This document shows, piece after piece, positions 25,102 to 34,433 of a stretch of DNA of 64,000 bases (position 1 is the stretch's first letter; each line of letters starts with the position of its first letter). The DNA is from Rubrobacter aplysinae (GTDB lineage: Bacteria; Actinomycetota; Rubrobacteria; Rubrobacterales; Rubrobacteraceae): contig NZ_LEKH01000005.1 in assembly GCF_001029505.1 (NCBI RefSeq), positions 141,891-205,890 of the forward strand, read 5' to 3'. The notes below the pieces were generated by a model that saw only the letters and a list, made by a program, of their open reading frames with translations, did no database searches and was not told the DNA's origin. The translations under genes were made by a program, and so were the position numbers.

Positions 25102-27264
25102 CTAGGTGGTAGAGCCCTCCAGCTCCTTCTCGCGGGCCTGCCCGTTGCCGGAGGAGCCGTCCTCCGTCACGCCGTCGCCGGACTTGGCATCCTCGCCGTC
25201 GTTGTTTTTAGACCCGGCCTCCTTGCGGGCGCGGGCTTTCTCGCGCTCCTCCTGCTTTTTGGGGCAGGACATGTCGATGCACGTGATCCAGGGCCGGCGC
25301 CCGCCGACGACCTTGATCTCGGGAGAGCCGCACGCCTCGCACAGGGTGCCCAGGGGTATGATCTCACCCCGCGGCGGCAGCGAGTAGGTCTGGTCGCAGT
25401 CGGGATAACCCTCGCAGCCGGCGAACCGCTTGCCGCTCTTCTTGGCGCGGCGCACGGTCAGGTTCAAGCCGCACTTCTTGCACGGCCCGAGCACCGAGTC
25501 CTCCCGGATACCGGCGCGCACCACGTCGGCGAACTCGTCCTGCACGCTTTCCAGCTCGCCATAGACCTTGCGCAGGACCTCCTTGGACCGGTCCACCACG
25601 GCTTCCTTACTCGTCTCGCCCTCGGAGATGCTGTCCATGCTCGCCTCTAGCTCGGAGGTCATCTCGTGTGTGGCGATCTCGGAGGCAAAGTCCGTGAGGG
25701 CCTTGGCGACCGCGATGCCGGTCTCCGTCGGTATCAGGGGATCGGCGTGGACGTAGCCCCGGTCGTAGAGGTTCTGGATGATGTTCGGGCGCGTCGCCTT
25801 CGTGCCGAGCCCGAGGTCCTCCATGACCTGTATGAGGCGACCCTGTCCGTAGCGTCCCGGCGGCTGGGTCTCCTTACCGATGACCTCGGCGCTGTTGACC
25901 CGCAGCTCTTGACCCTCGGAGAGGCTCGGGAGCTCCTCGTCGGCCCGGCGGCTATAGGGGTACACCCCGAGCCAGCCTTCCTCGGTGACGACCGTGCCGC
26001 CGGTGGTCAGCGTCTCGCCACCGGAGTCGAAGTTGAGCGTGGTGCGCAGCGTCTTTGCCGGGGCGGAGAGGGTGGCCAGAAAGCGCCGCACGACGAGCTG
26101 ATAGATCTTCCACTGATCGTCGCGCAGCGCCTTCTTGGAAGCGTAGCCGGTCGGATAGATCGGGGGGTGGTCAGTCGTCTCCTTCTTGCCCCGCGTCGGT
26201 GAGAGCTTCTCCTTCTTGAGTAGCCCTTCGGCGTAGGAGCCTGCGCCCTCGACCTTCTTGAGGTAGCCGAGCGTCTCCCGCAGATCCAGCGAACGCGGGT
26301 ACACGGTGTTGTCGGTCCGCGGGTAGGAGATGTAGCCGTCGGTGTACAGATCCTCGGCTATGCGCGAGGCCCGCGAGGGCGAGAAACCGAGGTTCGCCGC
26401 CGCCGAGAGAAACACCGTCGTGCTAAAGGGTGTCGGCGGCTTGCGCTGGGCCTCTTTCTGCTTGACCTCGGTGACGGTGGTGGCGTCCGTGATGTTGCCA
26501 TGCGCGGTCCGGGCCGACTCCTCATCGTCGAAGCGCTCGGTCTGGTGGCGCACGGGGAAGTCCTGCGCGCCGTCGGATAGCTCGGCGTGCAGCTCCCAGT
26601 ACGGCACGGGCACGAACGCCCGGCGCTCCCGCTCGCGGTCGGCTATGAGCGCCAAGGTTGGCGACTGCACTCGGCCCACGGAGAGGAACGCGCTACCGTA
26701 GCGTTTGGTTGCGCGGGAGACCCAGCGGGTCAGGGTAGCGCCCCAGATCAGGTCTATATCCTGCCGCGCCTCCCCGGCGGCGGCCAGGTCGTGCGAGACC
26801 TCCACAAGCTCGTCGAAGGCCCGGTTGACCTCCGGCCCGGTAAGCGCCGAGAACCTGGCCCGCCGGACGTGATCCTCTAGCTCCGGCTTGGCCTCCAGGA
26901 CCAGCGAGAGCGCCTCCACACCGATGAGCTCGCCCTCGCGGTCGAAGTCGGTGGCCACGATCACGCTATCCGCCTTCTTCGAGAGCGAGCGGATGGCCTC
27001 GGCCACCCCCTTCTCGGAGACGGACTTGTGGATCTCGGCGTCTATGAGCGCGGAGGGCTCGACCTTCTGCCAGTTGGAGTACTCCTCCGGGTACTCGGGG
27101 TTCAGGACGTGGCCCTTGAGCCCGACGGACATGGCATCCTCGCCGTTCCAGGTGAAGCTGTGGTGGGGCACGCTACGATGCTTGCCGTCCTTCACCGGAC
27201 CATCCGCGAGGAACTGGGAGATCTTCTTCGCCGCGTTTGCTTTCTCGGAGATAATTAATAGCAT
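25102..27264 (-). CDS. Type IA DNA topoisomerase I, archaeal type
   Basis: This enzyme relaxes negative supercoils through a 5'-phosphotyrosine link. The TOPRIM start LLIISEKANAAKKISQFL and the acidic VATDFDREGELIG are clear. The active-site Tyr is in DGYISYPRTDN (about residue 312). Two C-terminal zinc fingers follow (CKKCGLNL...GYPDC and CEACGSPE...DMSC), then an 80-residue charged tail. The short TOPRIM start, the order and the length (720 aa) match the archaeal TopA group rather than the usual actinobacterial TopA of more than 900 aa. It may be the only or a second topoisomerase I; the window cannot tell. Confidence 0.88.
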   Translation of the reverse strand: MLLIISEKANAAKKISQFLADGPVKDGKHRSVPHHSFTWNGEDAMSVGLKGHVLNPEYPEEYSNWQKVEPSALIDAEIHKSVSEKGVAEAIRSLSKKADSVIVATDFDREGELIGVEALSLVLEAKPELEDHVRRARFSALTGPEVNRAFDELVEVSHDLAAAGEARQDIDLIWGATLTRWVSRATKRYGSAFLSVGRVQSPTLALIADRERERRAFVPVPYWELHAELSDGAQDFPVRHQTERFDDEESARTAHGNITDATTVTEVKQKEAQRKPPTPFSTTVFLSAAANLGFSPSRASRIAEDLYTDGYISYPRTDNTVYPRSLDLRETLGYLKKVEGAGSYAEGLLKKEKLSPTRGKKETTDHPPIYPTGYASKKALRDDQWKIYQLVVRRFLATLSAPAKTLRTTLNFDSGGETLTTGGTVVTEEGWLGVYPYSRRADEELPSLSEGQELRVNSAEVIGKETQPPGRYGQGRLIQVMEDLGLGTKATRPNIIQNLYDRGYVHADPLIPTETGIAVAKALTDFASEIATHEMTSELEASMDSISEGETSKEAVVDRSKEVLRKVYGELESVQDEFADVVRAGIREDSVLGPCKKCGLNLTVRRAKKSGKRFAGCEGYPDCDQTYSLPPRGEIIPLGTLCEACGSPEIKVVGGRRPWITCIDMSCPKKQEEREKARARKEAGSKNNDGEDAKSGDGVTEDGSSGNGQAREKELEGSTT

Positions 27265-27355
27265 GTGCAGAGTTTATAACACGATGGTCAAACAGCGAAA
27301 CCGGCGGGCCACCCGTATCGGAACGGCTTGAGACCCGGATCACACCACCCTTATC

Positions 27356-28339
27356 CTAACCCTGGGCAACCTCGGCCTCGGCGGACTCCACGGACTCGGT
27401 GGGCTCCCCTATCATGCGCCGCACCAGGAGCAGACCAAACAGCCCGAGCAGGGTGGCGAACCACAGCGTGGCGATGCGGATAACGAGCGTGAGCGCGACC
27501 GCGATCCCCCCGGCGAGCCCGGCCACGGTGCCGAACATCCCGGCCAGACCGGCCTCCGCGACCCCGATGCCGCCGGGCACGAAGCTCAGGGCCCCGGCGA
27601 GCGAGCTAACCGCGAAGATGAACACGACCACCAGGAAAGGCTGTCCGGCCCCGACGCCGACGGCGCAGAGGTAGACCGCCAAACACTCGAGGCCCCACGA
27701 CGCAAACGAGATCACGGTCCCCACTATCATGGGCCGCGCCCCGAGCAGCGTGTTGGACGCGCCGTGGAAGTCTCCGACGTGCGGGGCCAGCTTGTCGAGC
27801 ACCGGCAGTCGGGACATGACACGCTCGGCCAGCACCGAGAGCCGCTTGGAGCGCAGCACCGCGATGCCGAGCACGGTCATGCCCAGAAACAGCAGCAGCA
27901 GACCTGGACCATAGTTGAAAGCGAGCACCCCGAGCATACCCCAAAGGACCATCCCGGTCCCGTCCGTCGCCCGCTCGGCGACCACCGCCGGGGCCGTTCG
28001 AGCCACCGGATCTCCTGAGACCTGCTTCACGAAAAGGCTCTTTAGCACCTCCCCGAGCTTGCCGGGTGAGATCGCCATGGAGAGCCCGGCGGTGAAGATG
28101 GCCGCGTTTATGCCGGTGGGCAGCGAGATGCCGAGCACCTTCAGGTAGTAGACCCAGCGGAAGAAGCGCCCCACGTAGGAGAGCGCCACGAGGCCCAGGA
28201 TCACCGGCACCAGGGACCACCGGAAGCCGTCGAGCGCGGCGCGCAGGTCACCGAACCCCGAGATTATGAAAAGGACGAGGTACACCGCGACCGCGAGGAC
28301 GATGGCGAGCAACAGGTTGCGTTTCAGGCGCTCCAGCAA
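27356..28339 (-). CDS. Flippase-like integral membrane protein (YbhN/LPG-synthase TM domain)
   Basis: This 327-residue protein has about eight membrane helices and the family hallmarks of the UPF0104 group: SPGKLGEVLKSLFVKQ near residue 90, the VAERATDG motif near 120, and FVPGGIGVAEAGLAG near 255. It has no catalytic C-terminal domain, so it is not a full lysyl-phosphatidylglycerol synthase. It stands 12 bases after the decaprenyl-phosphate phosphoribosyltransferase gene in one operon, which suggests transport or modification of a prenyl-linked sugar. That link is inference. Confidence 0.8.
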   Translation of the reverse strand: MLERLKRNLLLAIVLAVAVYLVLFIISGFGDLRAALDGFRWSLVPVILGLVALSYVGRFFRWVYYLKVLGISLPTGINAAIFTAGLSMAISPGKLGEVLKSLFVKQVSGDPVARTAPAVVAERATDGTGMVLWGMLGVLAFNYGPGLLLLFLGMTVLGIAVLRSKRLSVLAERVMSRLPVLDKLAPHVGDFHGASNTLLGARPMIVGTVISFASWGLECLAVYLCAVGVGAGQPFLVVVFIFAVSSLAGALSFVPGGIGVAEAGLAGMFGTVAGLAGGIAVALTLVIRIATLWFATLLGLFGLLLVRRMIGEPTESVESAEAEVAQG

Positions 28340-28351
28340 GCCCGGCTCCTC

Positions 28352-29245
28352 CTAGGCGGTGTAGATGACGCTCATCACGACGGCCAGCCACAGCAGCAGC
28401 GTCACCTGCAGGGGCCGGTCCTGGAGGAGCAGGGTGTCCGGGTTGCCGCCGCCGTCCCGGTGCACGAGCAGCATGTACCGGAACACGCCGTAGATCACGA
28501 ACGGGATGCTCGCCATCATGAAGCGGTCCTCGTACTCGAAGAACGTGTACATCGAGTACGCGATGATCGTGGCCGAGAGCATGATGTTCATCATCTCGTC
28601 CAGCACCGGCACCGAGTAGTCCTTGAGGTTCCGCCGGTGGCCGGATGCCCCTTCTCCCAGGCTCGCGAGTTCGTGACGGCGTTTGGAGAACCCGAGAAAG
28701 AGTGTGAGTAGGCCGGTGCACACGATCAACCACGGCGACAGCGCCGTGCCGACCGCGGCGACCCCAGCCAGCGCCCGCAGCACGAACCCGGCGGAGATGC
28801 TCATCACGTCCAGGATACTCAGGTGCTTGAGGACGGTGGTGTAGAGCGCCTGCAGAGCTATGTACGCCGCCCCGGCGAGCCCGACCCCGACGTCGAGCGC
28901 GAACCCCGCGAGGAGCCCGCCCACGGCGAGTAGCGCGGCGAAGATCACCGCGCTCCTCACCGGGATCTCGCCGCTGGCGACCGGACGCGACTGCTTCTCG
29001 GGGTGCTTACGATCCTCATCCACGTCGAGCACGTCGTTGGCGGCGTAGACCGCACCCGAAAGAGCGCAGAATACCGCAAAGGCGAGCAGCGCCTTCAGGA
29101 TGGAGCCCAGGACCAGGGCCTCACCAGAGAACACGAGACCGGCCAGCACGAACCCGTTCTTGGTCCACTGGCGCGGCCTTACAAGCTTTATATAGGCTCC
29201 CGGCCCCGCGAAATTACTAGATTCCATGAGAGCGGTTTCTACCAC
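28352..29245 (-). CDS. Decaprenyl-phosphate phosphoribosyltransferase (UbiA family)
   Basis: This membrane prenyltransferase (297 aa) joins phosphoribose from PRPP to decaprenyl phosphate, the first step to the arabinose donor of actinobacterial walls. Evidence is the start YIKLVRPRQWTKNGFVLAG, the acidic motif NDVLDVDEDRKHPEK with RPVASGEIP, and the second motif LGFSKRRHELASLG. This pattern fits the Rv3806c-like branch rather than menaquinone or heme UbiA enzymes. It starts at GTG after GGGGGTGG; an ATG six codons later is an alternative. The epimerase genes DprE1/E2 are not in the window. Confidence 0.85.
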   Translation of the reverse strand: MVETALMESSNFAGPGAYIKLVRPRQWTKNGFVLAGLVFSGEALVLGSILKALLAFAVFCALSGAVYAANDVLDVDEDRKHPEKQSRPVASGEIPVRSAVIFAALLAVGGLLAGFALDVGVGLAGAAYIALQALYTTVLKHLSILDVMSISAGFVLRALAGVAAVGTALSPWLIVCTGLLTLFLGFSKRRHELASLGEGASGHRRNLKDYSVPVLDEMMNIMLSATIIAYSMYTFFEYEDRFMMASIPFVIYGVFRYMLLVHRDGGGNPDTLLLQDRPLQVTLLLWLAVVMSVIYTA

Positions 29246-29297
29246 AAACCACCCCCGAAATCTCTAGCCCGGGCCCGCCTGTTGCATAATCGTCCGC

Positions 29298-29855
29298 ATG
29301 AGAGGAAGAGAGGCTCGTGGCAAAGACTCTCGGGGGCCAGCGTCAGCTAGCCCGGCGGAACGGGAGGTCGTCGAGAGCCGGACCATCGCGGGTATCTCCC
29401 GCGAGAGCCTTTTCAGGCGGCTCTCGGATGTGGAGCGTTTCCCGGAGTGGGGTTACGGGCTAAGAAGCGTGAGGCTGCGCCCCGCACCTCCTCCACCCTC
29501 CACACACTCTGGACCCACCATCCACAATGGCCTGCGAACTGGAGACCAGATCGAGTTCGGACTGCGCGCCGCCGGTATGGAGCACCACGTAACGAGCCTC
29601 GTCACCCGGATCGAGCCTCCCAGGCTCATAGAGTGGCGCTACCTCTCCGGAGCCAGCGGATATGGAGGCTGGCTACTGGAAGACGTGTCCGGGGAAGCCG
29701 GTCTCACGGCACGCATGACGCTCTCCACCGACTACTCGGTGGAGCCGCCGTGGCTGGACAGGCTTGCCCACCGACCGTTCTTCCGGGGGCTCATATCCGA
29801 CCTTATGGGGCGTTCGCTGCGGCGTCTCGCGGAAGGTCTGGAGCGCGAGTTCTAG
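29298..29855 (+). CDS. SRPBCC (START-like) family protein
   Basis: This is a helix-grip fold ligand-binding protein (185 aa). Visible are VESRTIAGISRESLFRRLSD, ERFPEWGYGLRSV, the IEPPRLIEWRY strand and the long C-terminal helix DLMGRSLRRLAEGLERE. The first 20 residues are Ser/Arg-rich and probably disordered. It could bind a lipid, polyketide or other hydrophobic ligand. It is divergent from the prenyltransferase gene (52 bases between starts) and ends six bases before tatC, convergently. No substrate can be named. Confidence 0.75.
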   Translation: MRGREARGKDSRGPASASPAEREVVESRTIAGISRESLFRRLSDVERFPEWGYGLRSVRLRPAPPPPSTHSGPTIHNGLRTGDQIEFGLRAAGMEHHVTSLVTRIEPPRLIEWRYLSGASGYGGWLLEDVSGEAGLTARMTLSTDYSVEPPWLDRLAHRPFFRGLISDLMGRSLRRLAEGLEREF

Positions 29856-29861
29856 ACCCCG

Positions 29862-30707
29862 CTAGAGATCGTCGTCGTCCCTGTCGCGGTAACCATTCTC
29901 GTCCGGGTCGTTGCCGAAGTCCGGCGCCACCCTCGTCGAGCTCGGGTTCACGTACCGGGCGATAACGATGCTGACCTCGTACAGCCCGATCAGGGGCACT
30001 GCCATCAGGATCATGCTCATGGGATCCGCAGGCGTAAGCATCGCGGCGAGCACCGCGTTCACCACGATGGCGTGGCGGCGGTACTTCCTGAGCATCGGCG
30101 CGTCTATGAGGCCCAGCCTCGCCCCTATGTAGGTCGCCGCCGGCAGCTCGAAGGAGATGCCGAACGCCAACATGAAGCGCGTCACGAACGACAGGTAAGC
30201 CTGACCCTGGATAAACGTCTCGTAACGCGGGCCGCCGAAGGTGAGCAGGAAGTTCAGCGCGAAGGGCAGCACCACGAAGTAGGCAAAGACCATCCCGGCC
30301 AGAAACAGCGATGAGGAAAGGGCTATGAGGATGTAGGTAAACACCTTGCCCATGTCCCCGACCGCCGGGGCCACGAAGGCCCAGAGCTGGTAGATCAGGA
30401 CCGGAACGGTAAACACGAACGCGGCGTAGATCACCAGCTTCACGTCCGTGAAGAACGCCTCGGTGACGCCCGTGATGATGAGGTCTCCCCCGGCTCCGGG
30501 GTTCAAAAGATCCCGCGACACCGCGGGCTCGACCAGGAAGTTGAAGAGCTGGGGTCTGAATACAGCCGCCACCACGGTGGCGACGACGAGGGCGAGGAGT
30601 ATCTTGAAGAGCCTGGAGCGGAGCTCGTCCAGGTGCTCTATGATCGTCATCCGCGCCTCATAGCGCGCGCGTTCCTCCGCCTGCGGCGGGCTCAGGCGAT
30701 TCGCCAT
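29862..30707 (-). CDS. tatC: Twin-arginine translocase subunit TatC
   Basis: This is a six-helix membrane protein (281 aa) that recognises twin-arginine signal peptides. The conserved N-terminal EHLDELRSRLFK, the YQLWAFVAPAV loop, FAYFVVLPFALNFLL and the ISFELPAATYIGARLG helix are visible. The C-terminal tail is acidic (NDPDENGYRDRDDDDL). It starts at ATG eight bases past the tatA stop, so the two form an operon. A further TatA/B-like gene lies at 49153. Confidence 0.95.
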   Translation of the reverse strand: MANRLSPPQAEERARYEARMTIIEHLDELRSRLFKILLALVVATVVAAVFRPQLFNFLVEPAVSRDLLNPGAGGDLIITGVTEAFFTDVKLVIYAAFVFTVPVLIYQLWAFVAPAVGDMGKVFTYILIALSSSLFLAGMVFAYFVVLPFALNFLLTFGGPRYETFIQGQAYLSFVTRFMLAFGISFELPAATYIGARLGLIDAPMLRKYRRHAIVVNAVLAAMLTPADPMSMILMAVPLIGLYEVSIVIARYVNPSSTRVAPDFGNDPDENGYRDRDDDDL

Positions 30708-30715
30708 CTAGGGTT

Positions 30716-31036
30716 TTAGCTTCTCTGCTCGGTCTTGCTGGCTCCGCTGGTCTCGTCGGAGGACTCGCTCGAGGAACCGTTAGAGGAGTCGTGCCCGGAG
30801 CGCGCGTCCTGGCCGCCGTCGGAGCTACCGGAGGCCGGGGCGTTGGCGGTCTCACTGTCCACCCGGCTCTCGTCGCCGTCCGAGCTCTTGTCGTCCTCCA
30901 GCTCGCCCGAGGCTCCCTGACGGAACTCGCGCATACCGGTCCCGAGCCCCTTGGCGAGCTCCGGGATCTTCTTCGCCCCGAAGAGCAGTAAGACTATTAC
31001 CAGAACTATTATTAGCTGTGTTGGTCCTGGGGTCAC
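30716..31036 (-). CDS. tatA: Twin-arginine translocase subunit TatA
   Basis: One N-terminal membrane helix (TQLIIVLVIVLLLFGAKKIP) is followed by the amphipathic helix ELAKGLGTGMREFRQG, the core of TatA proteins. The remaining 65 residues are a Ser/Asp/Glu-rich disordered tail. It forms the transport pore with TatC, which follows after eight bases. The FGAKKIPELA hinge fits TatA rather than TatB. Confidence 0.9.
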   Translation of the reverse strand: MTPGPTQLIIVLVIVLLLFGAKKIPELAKGLGTGMREFRQGASGELEDDKSSDGDESRVDSETANAPASGSSDGGQDARSGHDSSNGSSSESSDETSGASKTEQRS

Positions 31037-31128
31037 CTTTTCTCCCTTCCTCTTAGCCGTCCTGGCTCGTGTTCCCGCTATCGTATCTACGGAATTATAT
31101 AGCTTTACGGTACAGAAGGCGCGCTGGA

Positions 31129-31794
31129 TTACCCGCCGGAGCCTCCTCCGCCCGAAGTTCCGCCTCCGGGACCGCCGGAGCCACCCTCGTCCAGCAGGCT
31201 CTGTATCCTGTCCTCGACCTGTCCGGCCTGCTCGCTATCTGGCTCGAGGTCGAGGTAGCCATTGTAGTACTGGATGGCCTCGCCGGGGTCCCCGGCCTGG
31301 TCGTAGGCGGAGCCCGCCTGCAGGAAGGCGTCGGCGTCCTCGGAGTCGCGCTCGGTGGCGGCGGCAAAGGCGTCCCCGGCCTTCCGAAAGGACTCGTCCC
31401 TCTCCCCCTCTGGCTGGGCCTGGGCCTGCTGCACCCGCGCCTGTCCCAGCAGCAGTGGTATGTCGGCGTTGTCGGGGGCGCGGTCCATGCCGTCCTCCAG
31501 GAGGGAGATACCCTTGCTGGACTGGCCGTCGCTGAGGTAGAGGGTGGCTAGGTCCGTGATCGCCTCCGGGTCCTCCGGGTTGTCTTCGAGGGTCTGCTCG
31601 GCCTCCTGTATCTGGGGGCCGAGGTCCTGGGACTGCTGTTGCTGACCCTGATCCTGCCCGCCGAACACCTCTAGCAGGTTGTAGCTGCCGGTGGCCGTGA
31701 AGCCTATGATCACGGATGAGAACAGGAACCCCACCGCGAGCACTATCGCGACGAGGCGGGTCCAGAAGCTCAACCTGTTGCGGTCCATCATCAT
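31129..31794 (-). CDS. TPR-repeat protein with N-terminal membrane anchor
   Basis: The product (221 aa) has a basic start, a membrane segment (LVAIVLAVGFLFSSVIIGFTATG, about 12-34), a Gln-rich linker (QDQGQQQQSQDLG), at least three tetratricopeptide repeats (for example AITDLATLYLSDGQSSKGIS and AFLQAGSAYDQAGDPGEAIQ) and a Gly/Ser tail. It is probably an extracytoplasmic or membrane-bound scaffold. It lies upstream of tatA on the same strand (93 bases). A link with export is possible but not shown. Confidence 0.75.
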   Translation of the reverse strand: MMMDRNRLSFWTRLVAIVLAVGFLFSSVIIGFTATGSYNLLEVFGGQDQGQQQQSQDLGPQIQEAEQTLEDNPEDPEAITDLATLYLSDGQSSKGISLLEDGMDRAPDNADIPLLLGQARVQQAQAQPEGERDESFRKAGDAFAAATERDSEDADAFLQAGSAYDQAGDPGEAIQYYNGYLDLEPDSEQAGQVEDRIQSLLDEGGSGGPGGGTSGGGGSGG

Positions 31795-31942
31795 GGTTGC
31801 GGCTGGATCTCCTCTGGAATACTAACGGTGCTAACGTCTTATCGAGCTGCACTCCGGCGTCCCGCTTCTCGGCGAGAGCCCGGCACCCCGATTGTATATC
31901 AGCCTCCGGCGTGCCACAGGTGGAGGCTGACTATAGCGTATC

Positions 31943-33241
31943 TCAGCCCGCTATGGCCTCGAAGGCGCGGCGGGCGTTGTAGGTGACCTCCTCCTCGTCG
32001 AGGGTCAGGCACTCTCCGTTGCGCATCAGGGGCTCGCCCTGCACGTACACGTCGCGCACGTCGCTGCCGAAGGCCGAGTACACCACGTTGGAGATCACGT
32101 CGTGTACGGGCTGCAGGTGCGCGGCGTCCAGGTCTATGGTTATGAAGTCCGCGCTCTTGCCGGCTTCGAGCGTGCCCGTGGTCTCGCCGAGGAAGGCGCA
32201 CTCCGCGCCGTAGGAGGTACCCATCCTGAGGGCGGTCTCGGCGGGGACGGCGAGCGGGTCCTGGAGGGCGCCCTTGTGGATCAGGGCAGCTAGCCGGATC
32301 TCCTCCAGCATGTCCAGGTTGTTGTTGCTGGCCGCGCCGTCGGTGCCGAGCGAGGGCCTCATCCCGCGCCGGAGCATCTCCGGCACCGGGGCGACGCCGC
32401 TGCCGAGCTTGAGGTTGCTGCCGGGGTTGTGGGCCACCTTCACGTCGTGGCTCGCCAGGGTCTGTAGCTCTTCTTCGGTGAGGTGGACGGCGTGGGCGAC
32501 GAGCGCGGGGCCGTCGAACACCCCGAGGCGGCGCAGGTGCTCGACCGGTCGCACGCCGTACTCCTCTACGTTTTGCTGTATCTCGGCCTCGGTCTCGGAC
32601 ATGTGGGTGTGGATCGGCAGCCCGAGGTCGCGGGCGCTCTCGACGAACCTCTCTATAAAGTCCGGCGGGCACGTGTACGGCGCATGCGGGCCCATCATCG
32701 CGGTTATGCGCCCTCCCGCCTGACCGTGCCAGTTCTCCGCGAAGGATATGGCTTCCCGGAGCTTGGCGTCCCGCTCATCCTCGGGGCCGAGCCCTATGGC
32801 TCCCCGGCACAGGCCCGCGCGCAGGCCGGACTCCTCGACCACGCCGGCAACGTGATCCATGTGGTCGTACATGTCCACGAAGCAGGTGGTTCCGCCCTTG
32901 ATCATCTCCAGAGCCGCCAGAGCCGCGCCCCACCTGCCCTGCTCGGGACCGTACCTGCCCTCCATCGGCCACATCTTCTCCTCCAGCCAGGTCTTTAGCG
33001 GTAGATCGTCGCCGTAGCCCCGCAACAGGGACATCGCGGCGTGACCGTGGGTGTTGACGAGACCCGGCAGGAGCGCCTTGCCGCCGAGGTCCACCACCTC
33101 GTCATACGAGCTCGTGTCCTGCGGGGTGTCTCCGACGTGGGAGATGAGACCGTTCTCCACGGCGAGCGAGCCACCGGATACGGGCCCTGACGAGCCCTCC
33201 GCCATCGTCAGAACAACCGCGTTCGTAAAGAGACGTTTCAA
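31943..33241 (-). CDS. mtaD: 5-Methylthioadenosine/S-adenosylhomocysteine deaminase-type amidohydrolase
   Basis: This zinc amidohydrolase (433 aa) deaminates MTA/SAH or a similar adenosine compound. Motifs in order: VNTHGHAAMSLLRGYGDD (metal HxH), HTHMSETEAEIQ, VAHAVHLTEEE and GTDGAASNNNLDM. I chose the TTG at 33239-33241 (KRLFTNAVVLTM follows), with GAGGGAG upstream; the frame extends 16 codons further without support. S-adenosylhomocysteinase is also in this window (61335), so both routes for SAH may exist. It could instead act on another purine or guanine. Confidence 0.82.
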   Translation of the reverse strand: MKRLFTNAVVLTMAEGSSGPVSGGSLAVENGLISHVGDTPQDTSSYDEVVDLGGKALLPGLVNTHGHAAMSLLRGYGDDLPLKTWLEEKMWPMEGRYGPEQGRWGAALAALEMIKGGTTCFVDMYDHMDHVAGVVEESGLRAGLCRGAIGLGPEDERDAKLREAISFAENWHGQAGGRITAMMGPHAPYTCPPDFIERFVESARDLGLPIHTHMSETEAEIQQNVEEYGVRPVEHLRRLGVFDGPALVAHAVHLTEEELQTLASHDVKVAHNPGSNLKLGSGVAPVPEMLRRGMRPSLGTDGAASNNNLDMLEEIRLAALIHKGALQDPLAVPAETALRMGTSYGAECAFLGETTGTLEAGKSADFITIDLDAAHLQPVHDVISNVVYSAFGSDVRDVYVQGEPLMRNGECLTLDEEEVTYNARRAFEAIAG

Positions 33242-33386
33242 CCTGTGCTCCCTCGCAGTACGGATACATGGATAAGCAACTTCAAGCAATTCTGGGTCGG
33301 CGACCCGGCGAAAAAGGTTAGCATAATCAATCCCGGTACTCCCGGAAGCGCGGCGGTATCGGGCGAAGGTACCGGCCCAACCGGGC

Positions 33387-34433
33387 TCAGGTGTCGCGGC
33401 CCACTACCTCGCGCGCGATGGCTTCGAGGATAATCCTCTCCTCCGTCTCCGGGAGGAGCGTAAGGTCTTCGAGGGCGGCCTCGACCTCGCCACGGGCCCA
33501 GGCCTCGGTCTTGGAGACGGCGTCGGTGGCGAGCACCGCGTCTATCCCGGCCTCCAGCAGCTCGGGAGAGGGCTCGGGCTCGGCCAGGACGCGGCGTATT
33601 AGCCCGGCGTCGCCTTCGCGCAGGGCGAAGATTACGGGCAGCGTCACGGTGCCCTCGGCGAGATCGCCGCCGACGCCCTTGCCGGTTACGCCGGGCACTC
33701 CAGCGAAGTCCATCACGTCGTCCGACATCTGAAAGGCGACACCGAGGGCCTGTCCGTAGTTGGAGAGCGCGTCTACCTGCGGCAGCGAGAGCCCGCCAAG
33801 GGAGCCTCCGGCGACGCAGGCCGCCTTGAACAGGCCCGCGGTCTTCATGCGGATGTGATTCAGATACACCTCGACCTCCACCTCGGAGCCAGTCGAGCGG
33901 TACTGTTCGAGCTCCCCGGTCGCCAGCGCCTCCGAGGCTTCGGCAAAGGCCCGGATCAGGCGCGGGTCGCCTATGGCAGCGAGGTCCGAGAATGCCTCGG
34001 CGAACAGGTAGTCTCCTGCGGCGACCGCCTTCTCCCGGCCGTACGTGGCCACGGTGGTGGCCCGTCCGCGCCGGCTCTCTGCCCGGTCTACTATGTCGTC
34101 GTGGATCAGGGTCGCCGTGTGCAGAACCTCCACGGCGGTCGAGGCGCCGAGCACGGCGTCGCGGTCGGCCCCGCCCAGGGCGGAGCTAAGTATCAACAGC
34201 AGCGGCCGCAGACGCTTGCCTCCGGCGGTAAGCGCCTCCAGCGTCGGGGTTACGAGATTCTCGGGAGCCCGGCGCGAGACCTCGACCAGCGAGCCTTCGA
34301 CTTCACGCAGGAGCCGGACCGCGTCGGGCGGCAGCGTCTCCTTGAGCTCCCCGGCGCGCCGGGCCACGCTGCGGCCATCGCCACTCTCGTACCGTCCGCG
34401 GTCCCGATCTCCGCTATTCAACTCCCGGCCCAC
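33387..34433 (-). CDS. Polyprenyl diphosphate synthase (likely menaquinone side chain)
   Basis: This is a trans-isoprenyl diphosphate synthase (about 348 aa). The first Asp-rich motif is HDDIVDRAESRRG and the second FQMSDDVMDFAG; GGKRLRPLLLIL and GDYLFAEAFSDLAA are also typical. Heptaprenyl/nonaprenyl-type synthases beside menG make the quinone tail. I chose the GTG at 34431-34433, preceded by GAGGAG; it overlaps menG by 20 bases, which suggests coupling. The frame extends upstream inside menG without support. Chain length cannot be read with certainty. Confidence 0.88.
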   Translation of the reverse strand: MGRELNSGDRDRGRYESGDGRSVARRAGELKETLPPDAVRLLREVEGSLVEVSRRAPENLVTPTLEALTAGGKRLRPLLLILSSALGGADRDAVLGASTAVEVLHTATLIHDDIVDRAESRRGRATTVATYGREKAVAAGDYLFAEAFSDLAAIGDPRLIRAFAEASEALATGELEQYRSTGSEVEVEVYLNHIRMKTAGLFKAACVAGGSLGGLSLPQVDALSNYGQALGVAFQMSDDVMDFAGVPGVTGKGVGGDLAEGTVTLPVIFALREGDAGLIRRVLAEPEPSPELLEAGIDAVLATDAVSKTEAWARGEVEAALEDLTLLPETEERIILEAIAREVVGRDT

